Assembly (NCBI GenBank): GCA_017311185.1
Contig: JAESUZ010004907.1
Span: 1,116,001-1,180,000, forward strand
Length of the DNA: 64,000 bases
Source: Proteles cristata cristata
Taxonomy: Eukaryota > Chordata > Mammalia > Carnivora > Hyaenidae
Reading direction: 5' to 3'
The translations under genes were made by a program, and so were the position numbers. This document shows, piece by piece, positions 10,699 to 21,525 of the stretch (position 1 is the stretch's first letter; each line of letters begins with the position of its first letter). The notes under the pieces were generated by a model. The model worked only from the letters and a program-made list of their open reading frames with translations, was not told the origin of the DNA and searched no databases.

Positions 10699-11599
10699 AA
10701 AACAATTCTCTTTGAACTTGGCTTCATTCTCCGGCTTCTGCCCTGCATGTCTCCTGGGCGCAGCTCTGTTTCTTGAAACACCGGGAATGTTCTTTCTCCT
10801 TGGGTGCTGTGAAGTGTGTGAGTTCTCTGGCTTCTCCTTCTTAGTTTCCTGCAGGGCTCTTGCTCCTCTGCACATCCTTACATGTGGGCTTGCTTTTGTT
10901 TTTGTTTCCCTTTTCCATCTGCCCTTCCCTCCTCAGTCTGCATATCTTGCTCTCAATTCTACCCTTCCTTGAGGCTGAAATTAAAGCCATGCGTTGATGT
11001 CTACACAATCTATTACCTCCTAGACAGATCTCTCTTCTGAGATATAGACTAAGTCCAAGTAGTTAATGAGCATCTAGGTTTGGATGTCCGTGGTCCGGGC
11101 ACAAACCTAACGTACGCTATGTTCTCTTGACCTACTACTGCCAAGAATAAGAACCCCTCCTCTACTCCCATCTCCCCCCGCCCCCAACACCGCCAGGGAA
11201 ACCACCATTTGTGTTCTGCGTTTTGTCCTGGAAATGGAGCCACATCCCACCCTCTTTCTTAAGCTGGAACTCTGGATGGTGTCTTTCATTCCCTGTTACC
11301 CCGTACACCCATTCTTGGTCATGAAATCATCAGCCCTGGTCGTAAGAAGGCCAGATTTCCTCTTTTTGCTAGAACAGTTTCCGAGTTGCTTCATTGGAGC
11401 CCAGACGTGGTCAAAAGCCCTTCGGTGCTCTCTCTCACGCATCAGGGGAACTATACCTCTCTCCAAGAGCCAGCATTGTCCAACTCTGGAAACTTCCACT
11501 GCCGGCACAATTTTGCAGGTAATGCGGAAACCCTGGGAATCAGCATTTCCCTGTGCTTTGTTCTAAACACTGTTTCTGGTGAATAGCTTTTCCCATCAT
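10699..11599. other. Unassigned interval
   Basis: No element is recognised. A C-run pair (CCCCCC-G-CCCCC at about 11174-11185) stands out. Frames of 60-110 codons exist on both strands, the longest at 11234-11566 (+). They overlap antisense frames of similar length and show no domain, so they are not called. Confidence 0.4.
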
Positions 11600-11960
11600 C
11601 TATCTATCTGTATTTTGAATAGGCAGTACATTTACAAAATGCAAAATGTGTACGGCACAAATGGTCATCTAGAATGGAAATTCTCCTTTCATCCGCGTCC
11701 TACAATTCACTCCTTCCCTCTGGGGCAAACCACTATTACTGCTTTCTTGTGTAGTCTTCTAAGATACAAGCACACAAACACTCATGCAGGGACTTTTCTT
11801 TATTTCTTTTTTTTTTTCTTCACTACACAAACTATATTGAACTCTCTTTTTCTTTTTTATACACCTTAGAGATCATTCTGTATCAATATATAGAGCTATT
11901 GCCTTTTTCTTCTTCATAGATATATGGTATTCTCATTTATTGTAATTGATTTAGGTTGCT
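11600..11960 (-). mobile_element. Old LINE-1 3'UTR fragment (L1ME-like), reversed
   Basis: 'ctggggcaaaccactattactgctttcttgtgtagtcttct', 'atacaagcacacaaacactca', 'gagatcattctgtatcaatat' and 'taggttgcttccagttttt' match, in order, the antisense 3'UTR of old L1M elements. The left limit is uncertain. The right end dissolves into AT-rich low-complexity DNA. Confidence 0.65.
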
Positions 11961-12180
11961 TCCAGTTTTTTTAGTATATTATATATTTATATAATATATA
12001 TAACTATCATTATAACTTTATTATAAAATACTAATAATATATAAGTAATATATATAATATAAATAGAATTATGATTATATTATTATATTATAAGGTTATA
12101 CTATTAAATATATAAATATACTATTATATATAAATATTACTATATATTATATTATATTATGAGGCAATTGCCATTATTAT
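11961..12180. repeat. AT-rich low-complexity tract
   Basis: About 220 bases composed almost wholly of A and T with many tatata and attata runs. It probably grew from the A-rich end of the adjoining LINE or SINE. It can melt or cruciform easily and is likely unstable in length. Confidence 0.9.
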
Positions 12181-12189
12181 AGCCATATA

Positions 12190-12222
12190 GATGCTTAAAT
12201 GACTGAGCCACTCAGCTGCCCC
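12190..12222 (-). mobile_element. SINEC head remnant
   Basis: Only the reversed tRNA-like head survives ('gatgcttaaatgactgagccac' to 'cagctgcccc'). Its tail side is replaced by the AT-rich tract, and its right side was split by the next SINE insertion. Confidence 0.8.
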
Positions 12223-12226
12223 AATT

Positions 12227-12454
12227 TTTAAAAAAAATCCTTTTAGTGTTTGTTATTTATTTCTAGGAGAGAGAGAGACAGCGTGAGCAGGGGAGGGTCA
12301 GAGAGAGAGGGAGTCACAGACTGAAACAGGCTCCAGGCCCCGAGCTGGCAGTCAGCACAGAGCCCGACGCGGGGCTCGAATCCACGAACCACGAGATCAT
12401 GACCTAAGTGAAAGTCGGACGCTTAACTGACTAAACAACCCAGGCGCCCCCCCA
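12227..12454 (-). mobile_element. SINEC (young subfamily), reversed
   Basis: Full-length copy of the subfamily with 'tttctaggagagagag' at the tail junction and 'gagctggcagtcagcacagagcc' in the body. It sits between ccccaattttt at 12219-12229 and again at about 12455-12465, an 11-bp target duplication overlapping its T-rich tail. It therefore inserted beside the older head remnant. Confidence 0.9.
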
Positions 12455-12465
12455 CCCCAATTTTT

Positions 12466-12624
12466 TTTAAGAAAGAGAGAAAGAGTGCCATCTGGAAGAG
12501 GAGCAGAGGGAGAGGGAGAGAGAGAATCTGAAGCAGGTCCCACCCTCCCTGCCGAACCTGCAGCAGGCTCAGTCCAATGGTCCCAGGATGGTGACCTGAG
12601 CGGGAATCAAGAGTGGCACCCCCA
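12466..12624 (-). mobile_element. SINEC, old, reversed
   Basis: A third reversed SINE, diverged from the others. It has a tail-side T-run, 'gaatctgaagcaggtccca', 'gatggtgacctgagc' and a degenerate head around 'gagtggcaccccc'. It predates the insertion to its left. Confidence 0.75.
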
Positions 12625-12769
12625 GTGTGAACAATTCTTTTGTCGTGATTTCCCCTCCCTTGCTCATTGGCTGAAACCCATTACTAATTTTTATTAAGAA
12701 GAACTCAAGGGGACTACACAGGTTCTTGCATCCTAAAATATAGGTATCTGCTGCCTTCCTTCTTAAACT

Positions 12770-13130
12770 CACTTTAATTCTGAACTCACCTTAGACTTAG
12801 AGAAACATTGCAAAAGTCACATTAGATTCCTCTGTGTAAACATTTTGCATGACTATAGCAACATGACCCAAACCAGAAAATTAGCTTTGGTATGATGCTG
12901 TGAACTCTACCCTTGTTTGAATTTCACCAGTTTTTAAACTAATATCTTTTTTTTTTTTTTTAATTTTCTGGTTCCAAGATCCTATCCAGGATCTCATATT
13001 CCATTAACTTCTTTCTCCACAGTGCCCTTCAATTGGTGACAGTCTCTCATCATCTTAACATTTTGGAAGAGCTGACATCTATTATTTTGTAGAATTCTCT
13101 CATTTGCATGTGCCTGATGACGTTTTGACT
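12770..13130 (-). mobile_element. Old LINE-1 3'UTR fragment, reversed
   Basis: Blocks in order ('gagaaacattgcaaaagtcac', 'tttgaatttcaccagtttttaaactaat', 'ccaagatcctatccaggatctcatattcc', 'tttgtagaattctctcatttgcatgtgcctgatg') match the antisense of an old L1M 3'UTR that in other mammals contains the 'gatttacagaaaagttgcaaa' motif. A T-run at about 12947-12960 interrupts it. Confidence 0.6.
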
Positions 13131-14140
13131 AGGTATGCACTTTCTGGGTCTTTCTCCGTGGTCAGGCACACTGCTGTTGCCTTCTAGCTCCTGTGGAGAA
13201 GCCTGAGATGAGCCCGCTGTTGTGTCATCATCTCTGAAGAGATGTGTTCTTCCTAGAGCAGCTAGCAAACCCTCCTGACTCTCTATGAAGCCAGGCAAGA
13301 CATAGGTGGGGTCTGATGTGCAAGGGACTTCAGCGTTTCCTTCTCCCCGTGTGACCAAGAGGGACAGGGGTCGGGCTGCCCCACAGCCTGGGTACAGAGA
13401 TGGAAGGTCAGCCCCGCCTTCTCCATTTTGCCTCCTTTGCAGTTCCCGTGGTGTCAAAGGAGGCTAAGGGAGATTCCTACGGCAGTTTACCTGTTTCTTC
13501 AATGGGTACATTTGCTCTTTTGTTTCTTCTCTTCTTGATTGTTTTCTGGCATTTTAAGAGAAAAGAAGGGAGAAAAGATGTGCCCTTTCACTCCAGTGTG
13601 GAAGTTACAGTTACAGACCTGTTGATGCGGACGTTGCGAATCCCCGAGTTACATGAAGGTGGGAGTGTCACACCAGAGGAGGCGGCAAGCCAACGCGACC
13701 GTAGTTTCAGGAAGCTGGGTCATTCAGAGCCCTTCATGGCACGCTTGCCTTGACAGCCGCCTGCAGAGCCTACTGGCGGGGCCACCTCCTTAACAACAGA
13801 TTGGAATCCGTGTATGATATATAGTCATTCGACCTACAAAGAACACTGAACACAAAAGTCTGGCAAGTAAGTCCCAGGTGATTTGTCTACTTGTGGGTAT
13901 AACGACCCTTGATGTTTGAATGACATCGTTTGGAACCTGATTGCCTTAGCTGCCTTCCTTTATGAAGTGGGAAAGAGGCTTGTAAGTTACTAGATTTCTA
14001 ATACAGTTGCCTGCATCATTTGCACTGCATTCCATATGGGGTTCCTATTCCCCAGCATCCCCTACTTAGAAAACACATAATCCTGAGGGTCCCATTTGCT
14101 TTTCAGAATGCATTTTCCTATAGACATCAAGTTGAAAATG
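13131..14140. other. Unassigned interval with a 117-codon open frame
   Basis: No repeat is recognised. A plus-strand frame at 13400-13753 encodes 117 residues with one strongly hydrophobic stretch (about residues 36-50, 'GTFALLFLLFLIVFW') followed by a basic 'KRKEGRK'. That resembles a single membrane span with a stop-transfer signal. A pyrimidine tract ending in 'tttgcag' at 13435-13441 looks like a 3' splice site. There is no partner exon, no known homology and a 135-codon antisense frame overlaps it. I regard it as probably chance. Confidence 0.3.
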
Positions 14141-15060
14141 GGCTTTGATATCATCCAAACCATGTATTAGTATGCTAATTTTGATTTATTACAGATCAGA
14201 TCGTCATTGTGGGCTTGCCTTAACGCCTAACAACCATATGTTCCACTGGTTCTAGGAGGAAATATATTCCAGATCCAAATTAGTGCCTTAACACATTAGC
14301 TTATTAACTATATAACCTCTGCCCAAATTGGACCCCGTCCACATGGCGGGAAAATACTACTACGCATGTCGAATGCACCAGTTCCGCAGCTGCTGGCAAC
14401 GCTACAGGAAAAGGAAATCTCTCGACTGGGAGCTTCACACGTAACAAAGGAATATAGTGAAGATGATGGAATCCAATGAGATGGGCAGGTGGGACATTTT
14501 CCATTGCTCCCTTATTCGCTGATTGTCCATGTGGAAGATTTTAAAACCATTAGCAAATGATAGAGAATAAGCAATATAATTTAAAGATTGTCCTATGTCT
14601 GTATCACGAGTGGGAAATGAGAGCTGGGAACAATTTGGAGGGTTGAGCAGTCTGGATCGAGCACTTAACCTGCCTCCTTTCATTAGTTCCAACAGAAAAT
14701 TGGGGATTAAGGTGAATGAAGTGTTATTTTTGAATTAGCTGGAAAGCCTTGGCTGGGAGAGAGGCATGTGAAGTTACATCAATTAAACATTTTAAGGTAA
14801 GGAAAGAGGTTACTTCCCTGTCGTGATTGCTGACCCCTCCCCATACCACCTTTATCTGTCTTACTTGGGTTTTAACTTGTGAAACCACTAGAATTTTAAT
14901 CCATTTCAGACCTGGATACTTTCTACTGCTGGGCATTTATTGTCAGAGTGGTTGTCTCGAACTTCCAGTTAAATGCACCCATTGTGACTCTGCAGACTCC
15001 TTGTCTGATGTATTCTCCAAAGGTGGAAATGGATTATCAGTGGTTTATTTTTAGCTGAAA
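14141..15060. other. Repeat-poor island, possible conserved non-coding DNA
   Basis: No transposable element is recognised in about 0.9 kb flanked by repeats. The sequence is moderately AT-rich with homeodomain-like cores (aattagc, attagtt, atcaattaaac), as often seen in distal enhancers. Conservation cannot be judged from one sequence, so this is only a candidate. Confidence 0.3.
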
Positions 15061-15219
15061 AAAGTAGCAAACAGTGCAATAATATTTTCATGGGTATTTA
15101 AATATTGCCGCTATAAGTGCTCTACATCCATTGCATCCTGAAACCTTATTAAGTAGGAAGAACCCCTAGCTGAAGTGCAAATAAATTTAGAATGTATGTA
15201 ATGCTTAGTGAAAATAATT

Positions 15220-15444
15220 GGGGCTCCTGGGTGGCTTAGTCGGTTGAGCGTCCGACTTTAGCTTAGGTCATGATCTCGCGGTTCGTGGGTTTGAGCCCCG
15301 CGTCGGGTTCTGTGCTGACTGCCAGCTCAGAGCCTGGAGCCTATTTCAGAATCTGTGTCTCCCTCTCTCTCTGACCCTCCCCTGTCTGTCTGTCTCTCTC
15401 TCTCTATCTCTCCTAGAAATAAATAAAAATATTTTTTTTAAAAA
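15220..15444 (+). mobile_element. SINEC (young subfamily), full length
   Basis: Plus-strand copy with the head gggctcctgggtggcttagt, an A box in 'ggcttagtcggttgagcg' and a B box in 'gttcgtgggtttgagccc'. The body has the 'gctgactgccagctcagagcc' insertion, and the tail is 'ctcctagaaataaataaaaat' plus poly-A. Flanking gaaaataatt copies at 15210-15219 and 15445-15454 form a 10-bp target duplication. Confidence 0.95.
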
Positions 15445-15454
15445 GAAAATAATT

Positions 15455-15860
15455 ACACTCTTATTAAGAGGCACCCACACTCTGGTGAGCCAGCTTGAGA
15501 AAAGGATGATATTCAACATTGTGTACCTGACGTACTGAATATGGTGAAGTGTTGTCTACGATGTCCCCGTAGAAACTAACAATAGGCTTCAGGTCGGCTA
15601 CTCTGTAATTCGAAGTTCAAGAATACGAGAGTGTAGATGACCTTCAGCTGCTGCTGAGGACAGCAGGTGGTGTCCAGAACATCATATGATGACCCAGCAG
15701 GCAGCAGCTGGCCCACTGGGGCCCCTGAGGCCTGAAGGTCTCAGAGAAGTGCCTTAACCGTAACCTTCAGGAAGGAAGAAGAGTCCCCTAGGCTCCTCCA
15801 TCCTCGAACAGGCCAATGTGCCTTCTCCTTATCTTGTTTTATATATTTAGAATTCTGTAT
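15455..15860. other. Unassigned interval
   Basis: About 400 bases of mixed composition between a SINE and a microsatellite. A CAG-rich patch at 15643-15708 ('cagctgctgctgaggacagcagg', 'gcaggcagcagctgg') is notable but short. No gene or repeat family is recognised. Confidence 0.4.

Positions 15861-15903
<43 letters not shown>
15861..15903. repeat. (GT)n microsatellite
   Basis: An uninterrupted run of about 21 GT units. Its length and purity make it a good candidate for a polymorphic marker. Confidence 0.98.
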
Positions 15904-15906
<3 letters not shown>

Positions 15907-15931
15907 AGGGAAGTTTTGCTGCACACAAAGA

Positions 15932-16135
15932 TTTTTTTATGTTAATTTATTATGAGAGAAAGAGAGAGAGGAGAAAGAGTCAGAGAGAGAGAGAGAGAGA
16001 GAGAGAGTCTCAAGCAGGCTCTGCACTGTCAAAGCAGAGACTGACGAGGGGCTTGAGCTCATGAACCTTGAGATCCTGACCTGAGCCAAAGCCAAGAGTT
16101 GAGACGGTTAACTGACTGAGCCACCCAGGCAGCCC
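15932..16135 (-). mobile_element. SINEC, reversed, with (GA)n expansion
   Basis: Full-length minus copy whose body holds two GA runs (15957-15970 and 15980-16006). The flanks tgcacacaaagatt (about 15919-15932) and tgcacccaaaggtt (about 16136-16149) look like a 14-bp target duplication with two mismatches. The head ends 'acccaggcagccc'. Confidence 0.9.
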
Positions 16136-16264
16136 TGCACCCAAAGGTTAAATGGAAACCACTCAGCTCAGGTTTTCAAGGGTGGGGATTTAGGTCTTTC
16201 CTTCCATGTTAAGGCCTCTGGGGTCCGGGCAGAGATTGGGATTTGGGATTTGGGCTCTAGGAGA

Positions 16265-16960
16265 AGCTCCTTCTGACTGTGTTTATTTATCAATGAATCC
16301 ATTTATTGAGCATTTACATGTGTCCTCTAGTGTTCAAGCTGATGGGGCACCAGCAGTGAATGAAAAAAGATACATTTCCTGCCCTTTGAAGTTTACCTTC
16401 CAGTGGTAGAAAGAGAAAATGCACAAAAGTATTCGATAGAATACGTGATGGTGAAGAGCGCTGGGGTGAAAAGAGGCAGGAAGGCATAGAGGGGATGATG
16501 CCATGTTGCAGGATTGTCCTCTGGAGGCAATGATACCTGAGCAGCTGAAATGTAGCGAGTGAGGAAGTGGACCGTGTAGATGCCTCAGGGCGGACATGGC
16601 AGTCAGGAGATGCCGTGAATTCTTAGACCCTTGGGCAGGGTTGGGTTCAGCCTCTCAGGAGCCCGGCATGGGGATCGGACTGGTTGGATTGCAGGGAGGG
16701 AGAGGGTGAGTGGGAGAAGGGCAAGGAAGTGGCCTGGCGCCAGGTTGTGTCGGGAGTGCGGGAGGTCATGGTAAGAGCCTTGGACTTGATTCTAAGTCGA
16801 GTGGGAAGCCAGGTGGATGCGATAGAGTCAAGACTTTAAATTCTGGGTCAGGGCACTGCAGAAAGTTGGGAGATGAACAGGCATATTTCCACCTTCATAG
16901 AGTAGAATACAGTCATGTGGGCTTAGAAAGAATTACTTAGGAAAATGACTTCTTAGGAGG
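16265..16960. mobile_element. Ancient mammal-wide repeat, copy 2
   Basis: This has the same motif order as the 5.1-5.8 kb copy, and better preserved: 'ccatttattgagcatttacatgtgtcc', 'aagctgatggggcaccagcagtgaatg', 'ttcctgccctttgaagtttaccttccagtgg', 'gaatacgtgatggtgaagagcgctggg', then 'ggaggtcatggtaagagccttggacttgattctaagtcgagtgggaagcca'. It is an old interspersed repeat whose name I cannot give. Open frames inside it (67-87 codons) are incidental. Confidence 0.65.
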
Positions 16961-18232
16961 CTTTCTGTAATATATTTTATGGTCTTTGGTTCCCAGGAGC
17001 AGGAAAATTGATATGGGTAGAGACCCAAAATGGAATCAGTTTAGCGTAAAGCAAAAAATATCATAAATGCTGATCAGATAAAGTTACACTGATTTTAGTG
17101 ATTGGAGTGAAAGCAGGAGTTAATGATATCACAAACAGTCAACAGTATAAATGAGAAAAGGTAAATGTATAGTATTTCTGCCACTCTATCTCATTTCCTC
17201 ACTGGTGGCAGGCCCTGGTCGTCACCCACAGCACGCTTCTCCTCTGACCATGGCCAGCTGGCCTTTTCAAACAAACCAGGACCGAAAGCAACACCTAGCA
17301 TCAGGTGGAGGTGAACATAGAGACATCTACGGACTCTTCTACTCTCCGACAAAGTCACTGTGGGCAAGGACTGAATGGATCATGTTTCAAGCGCTCATTT
17401 TGCCCTTGTTCTTTCAATGGTAATCAATCGACTCGGTGACAAGGTTGAGCCCATTGTTCGGTGTGACACGTGGAAGAGCGATTAATTGTCTTTTGCTCCT
17501 TCTGGATGTAAAAAGAAAAGTGGATGAAATGAAAGATGAGATTTGAAGACGAGAGAGATAAGAAGGCAGACGCGATTTTTTTTGACTGTCAATTTTAGCA
17601 ACCTCAAACTTCATTCCAAATAAAGGAAAGAGCTCTAAAGTCTTACTAAGATTCAAAACAGGACTCCCAGATGGTCATAAAATTTTACCTGGATTTTCTA
17701 ACCTTCAGGGAGGAAAGCATGGCCTCTTTTAGGAATTAGATTTTATTGTTACCCTTGGTCAGTATTCTACCTTGAGTGAGGACAATATACATATTATATA
17801 AATTCATATATTTAATATATTCACTCCTTCATAATCACGATAAATACATTCAGCTCCATAAATGACTAATTTATTCATCTTTGTTCAAAATAGGCCGTTA
17901 GGTCATTAGATGTCATACAGCTAAGAAGAAAGGAAAATTAATTCGGAGAAAGCACTATTTAAAGTAAGTGCCTCAGAACCAGAGGCAGGCACCCAGTAAT
18001 TAAAGAGATGTTAAGAGTTAGTGCACCATTTTCTGTCTTTATTTTGCAGTACTAAGAAACTTCATTTCCAGACAGCACTGTGCTCATAAATATCTAAGCT
18101 GGTTGGAGAGTTGAATTTAGAAAGACAATATTTCCTTAAAGTTTGATTCCTTGAAGTTTGATTCTTTAAACCTTTTTAAGCCATTATTTCACAATGCTAC
18201 TACGAATAACCAAAAGCATGTTAAAAGAATAC
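16961..18232. other. Unassigned, AT-rich
   Basis: About 1.3 kb without a recognised repeat. A near-duplicate 15-bp pair ('aagtttgattcctt', 'aagtttgattcttt') stands in tandem at 18138-18168. Frames at 17151-17423 (+) and 17414-17656 (-) lack any recognisable domain. Confidence 0.4.
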
Positions 18233-18866
18233 ATAGTACAACCTTGGTTTGTGAGCATAATCCATTCTGGAAACATGTTTGTAATGCAAAGCACTTGGAT
18301 ATCAAAGTGAATTTCCCCATAAAAAAAATAATGGAAATTTGGATGATTCACTCCACAACCCAATGACATTCATATAAAAATCAAAGAATACTTTAATTTA
18401 ATATAAAATAACAAAGAAAATACAAAATATTTTTAAAAAACCCACAAATTAACTTGAACTTACTTTTGAAAACCTTCGTGGCTGGTGTGAAGGAGACAAG
18501 AGAGGGGAGTGTTATTGTGTAGGACGACTTTCACTACCATTAATGGAATCACTGCTGTCTATTGGTTCAATGGAATCTTTTTCTTTTTGTGCAACTTTAA
18601 CAAAGAATCAATCCAATGAACTAGAATGACGCAAAGCATTCCTGAGCTTACTCTTGGATGGAAAAGCCAAGAACTGTCCATAGATGCTTTGAAGTGACAA
18701 AAAATACACCAATGCCAATTGTGGGCACTCCAGTGCTCTGAAAGTCACTGATTTCTGCCAAACACTGTGGCCTGAGACTGAGCATCCAAGCATGGGAGAC
18801 GATCACTCACAATCCTGCAGTGAGAGGAAGAGAGAGAGAGAGAGGGAGAGAGAGAGGGAGAGAGAG

Positions 18867-18897
<31 letters not shown>

Positions 18898-19055
18898 GAG
18901 AGAAGAACCATTGGCTCAGTTGTGGTCATGTGACAGTCGGGGTCAGGTACTACTCATATTACAAGAAATCGCTCATTTATCAAATTAAAATTTGTTAGAA
19001 GTGTTTGCTCGGCTGCGGCACTCTTGTGGAACAAGGTATAATCCAAGGTTTACTG
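18233..19055. mobile_element. Non-autonomous Tc1/mariner-class DNA transposon
   Basis: The left end (tacaaccttggtttgtgagcataa) and the reverse complement of the right end (cagtaaaccttggattatacc) share the core aaccttgg at mirrored positions, giving degenerate terminal inverted repeats. Characteristic internal blocks include 'ccattctggaaacatg', 'cactccacaacccaa', 'gggagacgatcactcacaatcctgcag' and 'catttatcaaattaaaatttgttagaa'. There is no transposase frame, so it is an internally deleted derivative. A GA microsatellite has expanded inside it. The family name is not assigned. Confidence 0.7.
18829..18903. repeat. (GA)n microsatellite
   Basis: A 75-bp purine tract, mainly AG with ggg and aaa interruptions, lies inside the DNA transposon remnant. 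The 68-codon Glu/Arg-rich open frame over it is a translation of the repeat, not a gene. Confidence 0.97.
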
Positions 19056-19397
19056 TTTTTGAATATGAGACTATATCGAATTTAAAAGGTCAATTCCCCA
19101 GTTGGGCTCTATCCTGAGGAGTACAGGAGTGTCACAAACTGCTTCCCTCATAAGGATACTTTCTTACCTCTTTTCCTATGCCTTGTTTTTGTTTCTGTAG
19201 CTGGCCTGTTGACACAAAGTGACAATTGAGTATTTAAGCTTAAACAAGAGCAATATTCGGAACTGTCATGTTCTCAATTTCTTTGGGCGGTAAAAAAGGT
19301 TTCCTTCCAGAGCTTGCTTGTCTAATTCTTGTTCTAAAGGATTTTTTTTTTTGACATAAGCTATGAAAACTGTGATCTGAGTGGTGAGTTCTTCGAT
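19056..19397. other. Unassigned interval
   Basis: About 340 bases of AT-rich sequence with a T-run near 19341-19351. Nothing further is recognised. Confidence 0.4.
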
Positions 19398-19414
19398 TCC
19401 TCCTGCAACTTTCT

Positions 19415-19622
19415 TTAAAAAAATATTTTTAATGTTTTATTTATTTTTGAGAGAGAGATAGAGACAGCATGAGCAGGGGAGGGTCAGAGAGAGGGTGACA
19501 CAATCTGAAACAGGTTGCAAGCTCTGAGCTGTCAGCACAGAGGCCAACGGGGGGCCCGAACACATGAGATCATGACCTGAGCTGAAGTCAGACGCTTAAC
19601 CGACTGAGCACCCAGGCACCCC
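19415..19622 (-). mobile_element. SINEC, reversed, with perfect 17-bp target duplication
   Basis: Full-length minus copy flanked by exact copies of tcctcctgcaactttct at 19398-19414 and 19623-19639. The body has 'gagctgtcagcacagaggcc' and the head ends 'gagcacccaggcacccc'. The undamaged duplication suggests a fairly recent insertion. Confidence 0.96.
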
Positions 19623-19639
19623 TCCTCCTGCAACTTTCT

Positions 19640-20409
19640 AATTTGTAAATGGAAACACCAAAGTGTCAAATATACCAGCTGACAATAGTCAGCTACTTCC
19701 CTTCTCTTCCAAAAATACAGCCAGGTGGGGGTGGAGAGGAGGCAGTGCTGACCCGAGTAACCTTGGAAATGGGTGGAGTCTGGAAAGCGCAGGCGACAGA
19801 AACTGCCCGTAAGCACCTTATTCTAGCTGATAAAGGTTTCCCGTGAAGATACGGGTTAACAATTCTGGTGCCTCTACACGTGTGTACGTAAACTGAGCAA
19901 CTGAGTGGGTGGAGGATGGGTAGTTCTCTCACCGTTGGGGCAGGAGGGTCCGCTGTGTAAGAAGGCAAGGCTAGAACGCTCTGTTGTATAATGGGTAGGA
20001 ATTGGAGACACTGGTATGAACTCCTGTTTACCGAAATATAGATAGGGATGGGCGCATAGATATGCATGGGTCCATAAAAGAAATACTTAAGACGTGCATG
20101 TACATAGATTAGTAAACACACGTATATTTTCTTGCTCTGTTAGCTGAGAATGACTAAAAGAAATGATACTCCAGTAGCAATAAGCAGACGTTTATTGGTT
20201 TCTAATACCATTGTTTAATACAAGGAGTTGGTCCGTATGGACAGATGGGTGATTCTAGGACAGAGCCAGGAAATGAACAAGATGATCCTGGAGTATCTTA
20301 CAGGGGCAGAAAGTGAGACTGTGCTAAAAAGCAAAATAAAGCAAAAAAAAAAAAAAATCCCATACATATGTAATGATAAAGGTGTATCAGAGAGACATGA
20401 GCCAGATGA
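19640..20409. other. Unassigned interval
   Basis: No repeat is recognised. The longest frame is on the minus strand at 19693-20121 (142 codons), Pro/Ser/Tyr-rich with no domain, and it overlaps plus-strand frames. A homopolymer of about 15 A lies near 20344-20357. The right part may already belong to the L1 that follows. Confidence 0.35.
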
Positions 20410-21525
20410 AAGACTTCTAGTTGGTTGAAGCCAGAACAATTGGAACCACAAAATAAATGAAGTCATATTGGATTATAACCCAAAGCATAAAATAAATATC
20501 CATGAGTCTATAATTACATAAACAAAAGAATAAATAAATAGATGAGAGAAGGAGTAAGCAAATCGCCTATGAAACAGAATTCAAAATAATTTATGCAGGT
20601 AATTTGCCCTCAAGGAAGGAGAACATAGCCCCGTACTGTTGAAATGTGGGCTGTGTTTGGTGACTTTTTTCCTAAAGTGTACAGGATGGAAATGGGAAAA
20701 GGTAACTTTACAGTGATAAACCAGACAAACACCACCTTAAACACATGACCAAGTTCAATATCATGTGATAAATCATGTTGGCGGTGTGTATAATTTATAC
20801 AATGTAACTTTTTAAAAAAATTTTTATGTGTATTTATTTTTGACAGAGAGACAGCAAATGAGAGAGGGACAGAGAGAGAGAGGGAGACACAGAATTGGAA
20901 GAGGCTCCAGGCTCTGAGCTGTCAGCACAGAGCCCAACACGGGGCTTGAGCTCATGAGCTGTAAGATCATGACCTGAGCCGAAGTTGGACATTTAACTGA
21001 CTGAGCCACCCAGGCGCCCCAACAATGTGAATTTTTTTAAATTACATTTTATCTGTGTGATCTTCCTCTCCAAAATATATGACCCCAGTTTATTCATGAG
21101 AAAAACATCAGATTAATCCAAACTAAGGGACATTCCACAAAATACCTGACCAACATACCTTAAAACTGCCAAGGTCATCAAAAACAAGCAAAGTCTGAGA
21201 AACGTCAAAGCCCAAAGGAGCCTGAGACACTAAATTTAATGAGGTGTCCTAAAGGGGGTACTGGACTAGAAAAAGGACATTAGGAAAAAAAAAAAAAAAG
21301 CAAAAAACAAAACTAAGGAAATCTAAATAAAGTATGAATTTTAGTTAATAATAGTTTATCAATACTGGTTTATTCACTGTAACAAATGTACCAGACTAAT
21401 ATAAGATGTTAATAATCAGGAAAACTGGGTGTGGGGTATACGGGAACTCTGTAATATCAGTGCAATTTTTCTGTAAATCTACAAATGTCCTAAAATAAAA
21501 ATGTTACATAAAAATAAATATTATT
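20410..21525 (+). mobile_element. Old LINE-1 3'UTR and 3' end (L1M type)
   Basis: 'attaatccaaactaagggacattcc', 'acaaaatacctgaccaacatacc', 'aaagcccaaaggagcctgagacac', 'aaaactgggtgtggggtatacgggaactctgtaat' and 'ctgtaaatctacaaatgtcctaaaataaaaa' are, in order, the 3'UTR of an old L1M element in sense orientation, ending in an A-rich tail near 21520. A SINE is inserted at 20808-21020. The part left of about 20600 is less certain. Confidence 0.75.
20808..21020 (-). mobile_element. SINEC inserted in an L1, reversed
   Basis: Full-length minus copy ('gagctgtcagcacagagcccaacacggggct', head 'gagccacccaggcgcccc'). The host L1 resumes directly after it, with acaatgtaac on the left and acaatgtgaa on the right, an approximate target duplication. 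The insertion is younger than the L1. Confidence 0.92.

Noticed and set aside
13050..13457. 135-codon minus-strand frame overlapping the 13400 plus-strand frame
   Set aside because: Its end lies in an antisense L1 fragment and it has no domain.
19693..20121. 142-codon minus-strand frame
   Set aside because: Low-information Pro/Ser/Tyr composition, no homology recognised and overlapping frames on the other strand.
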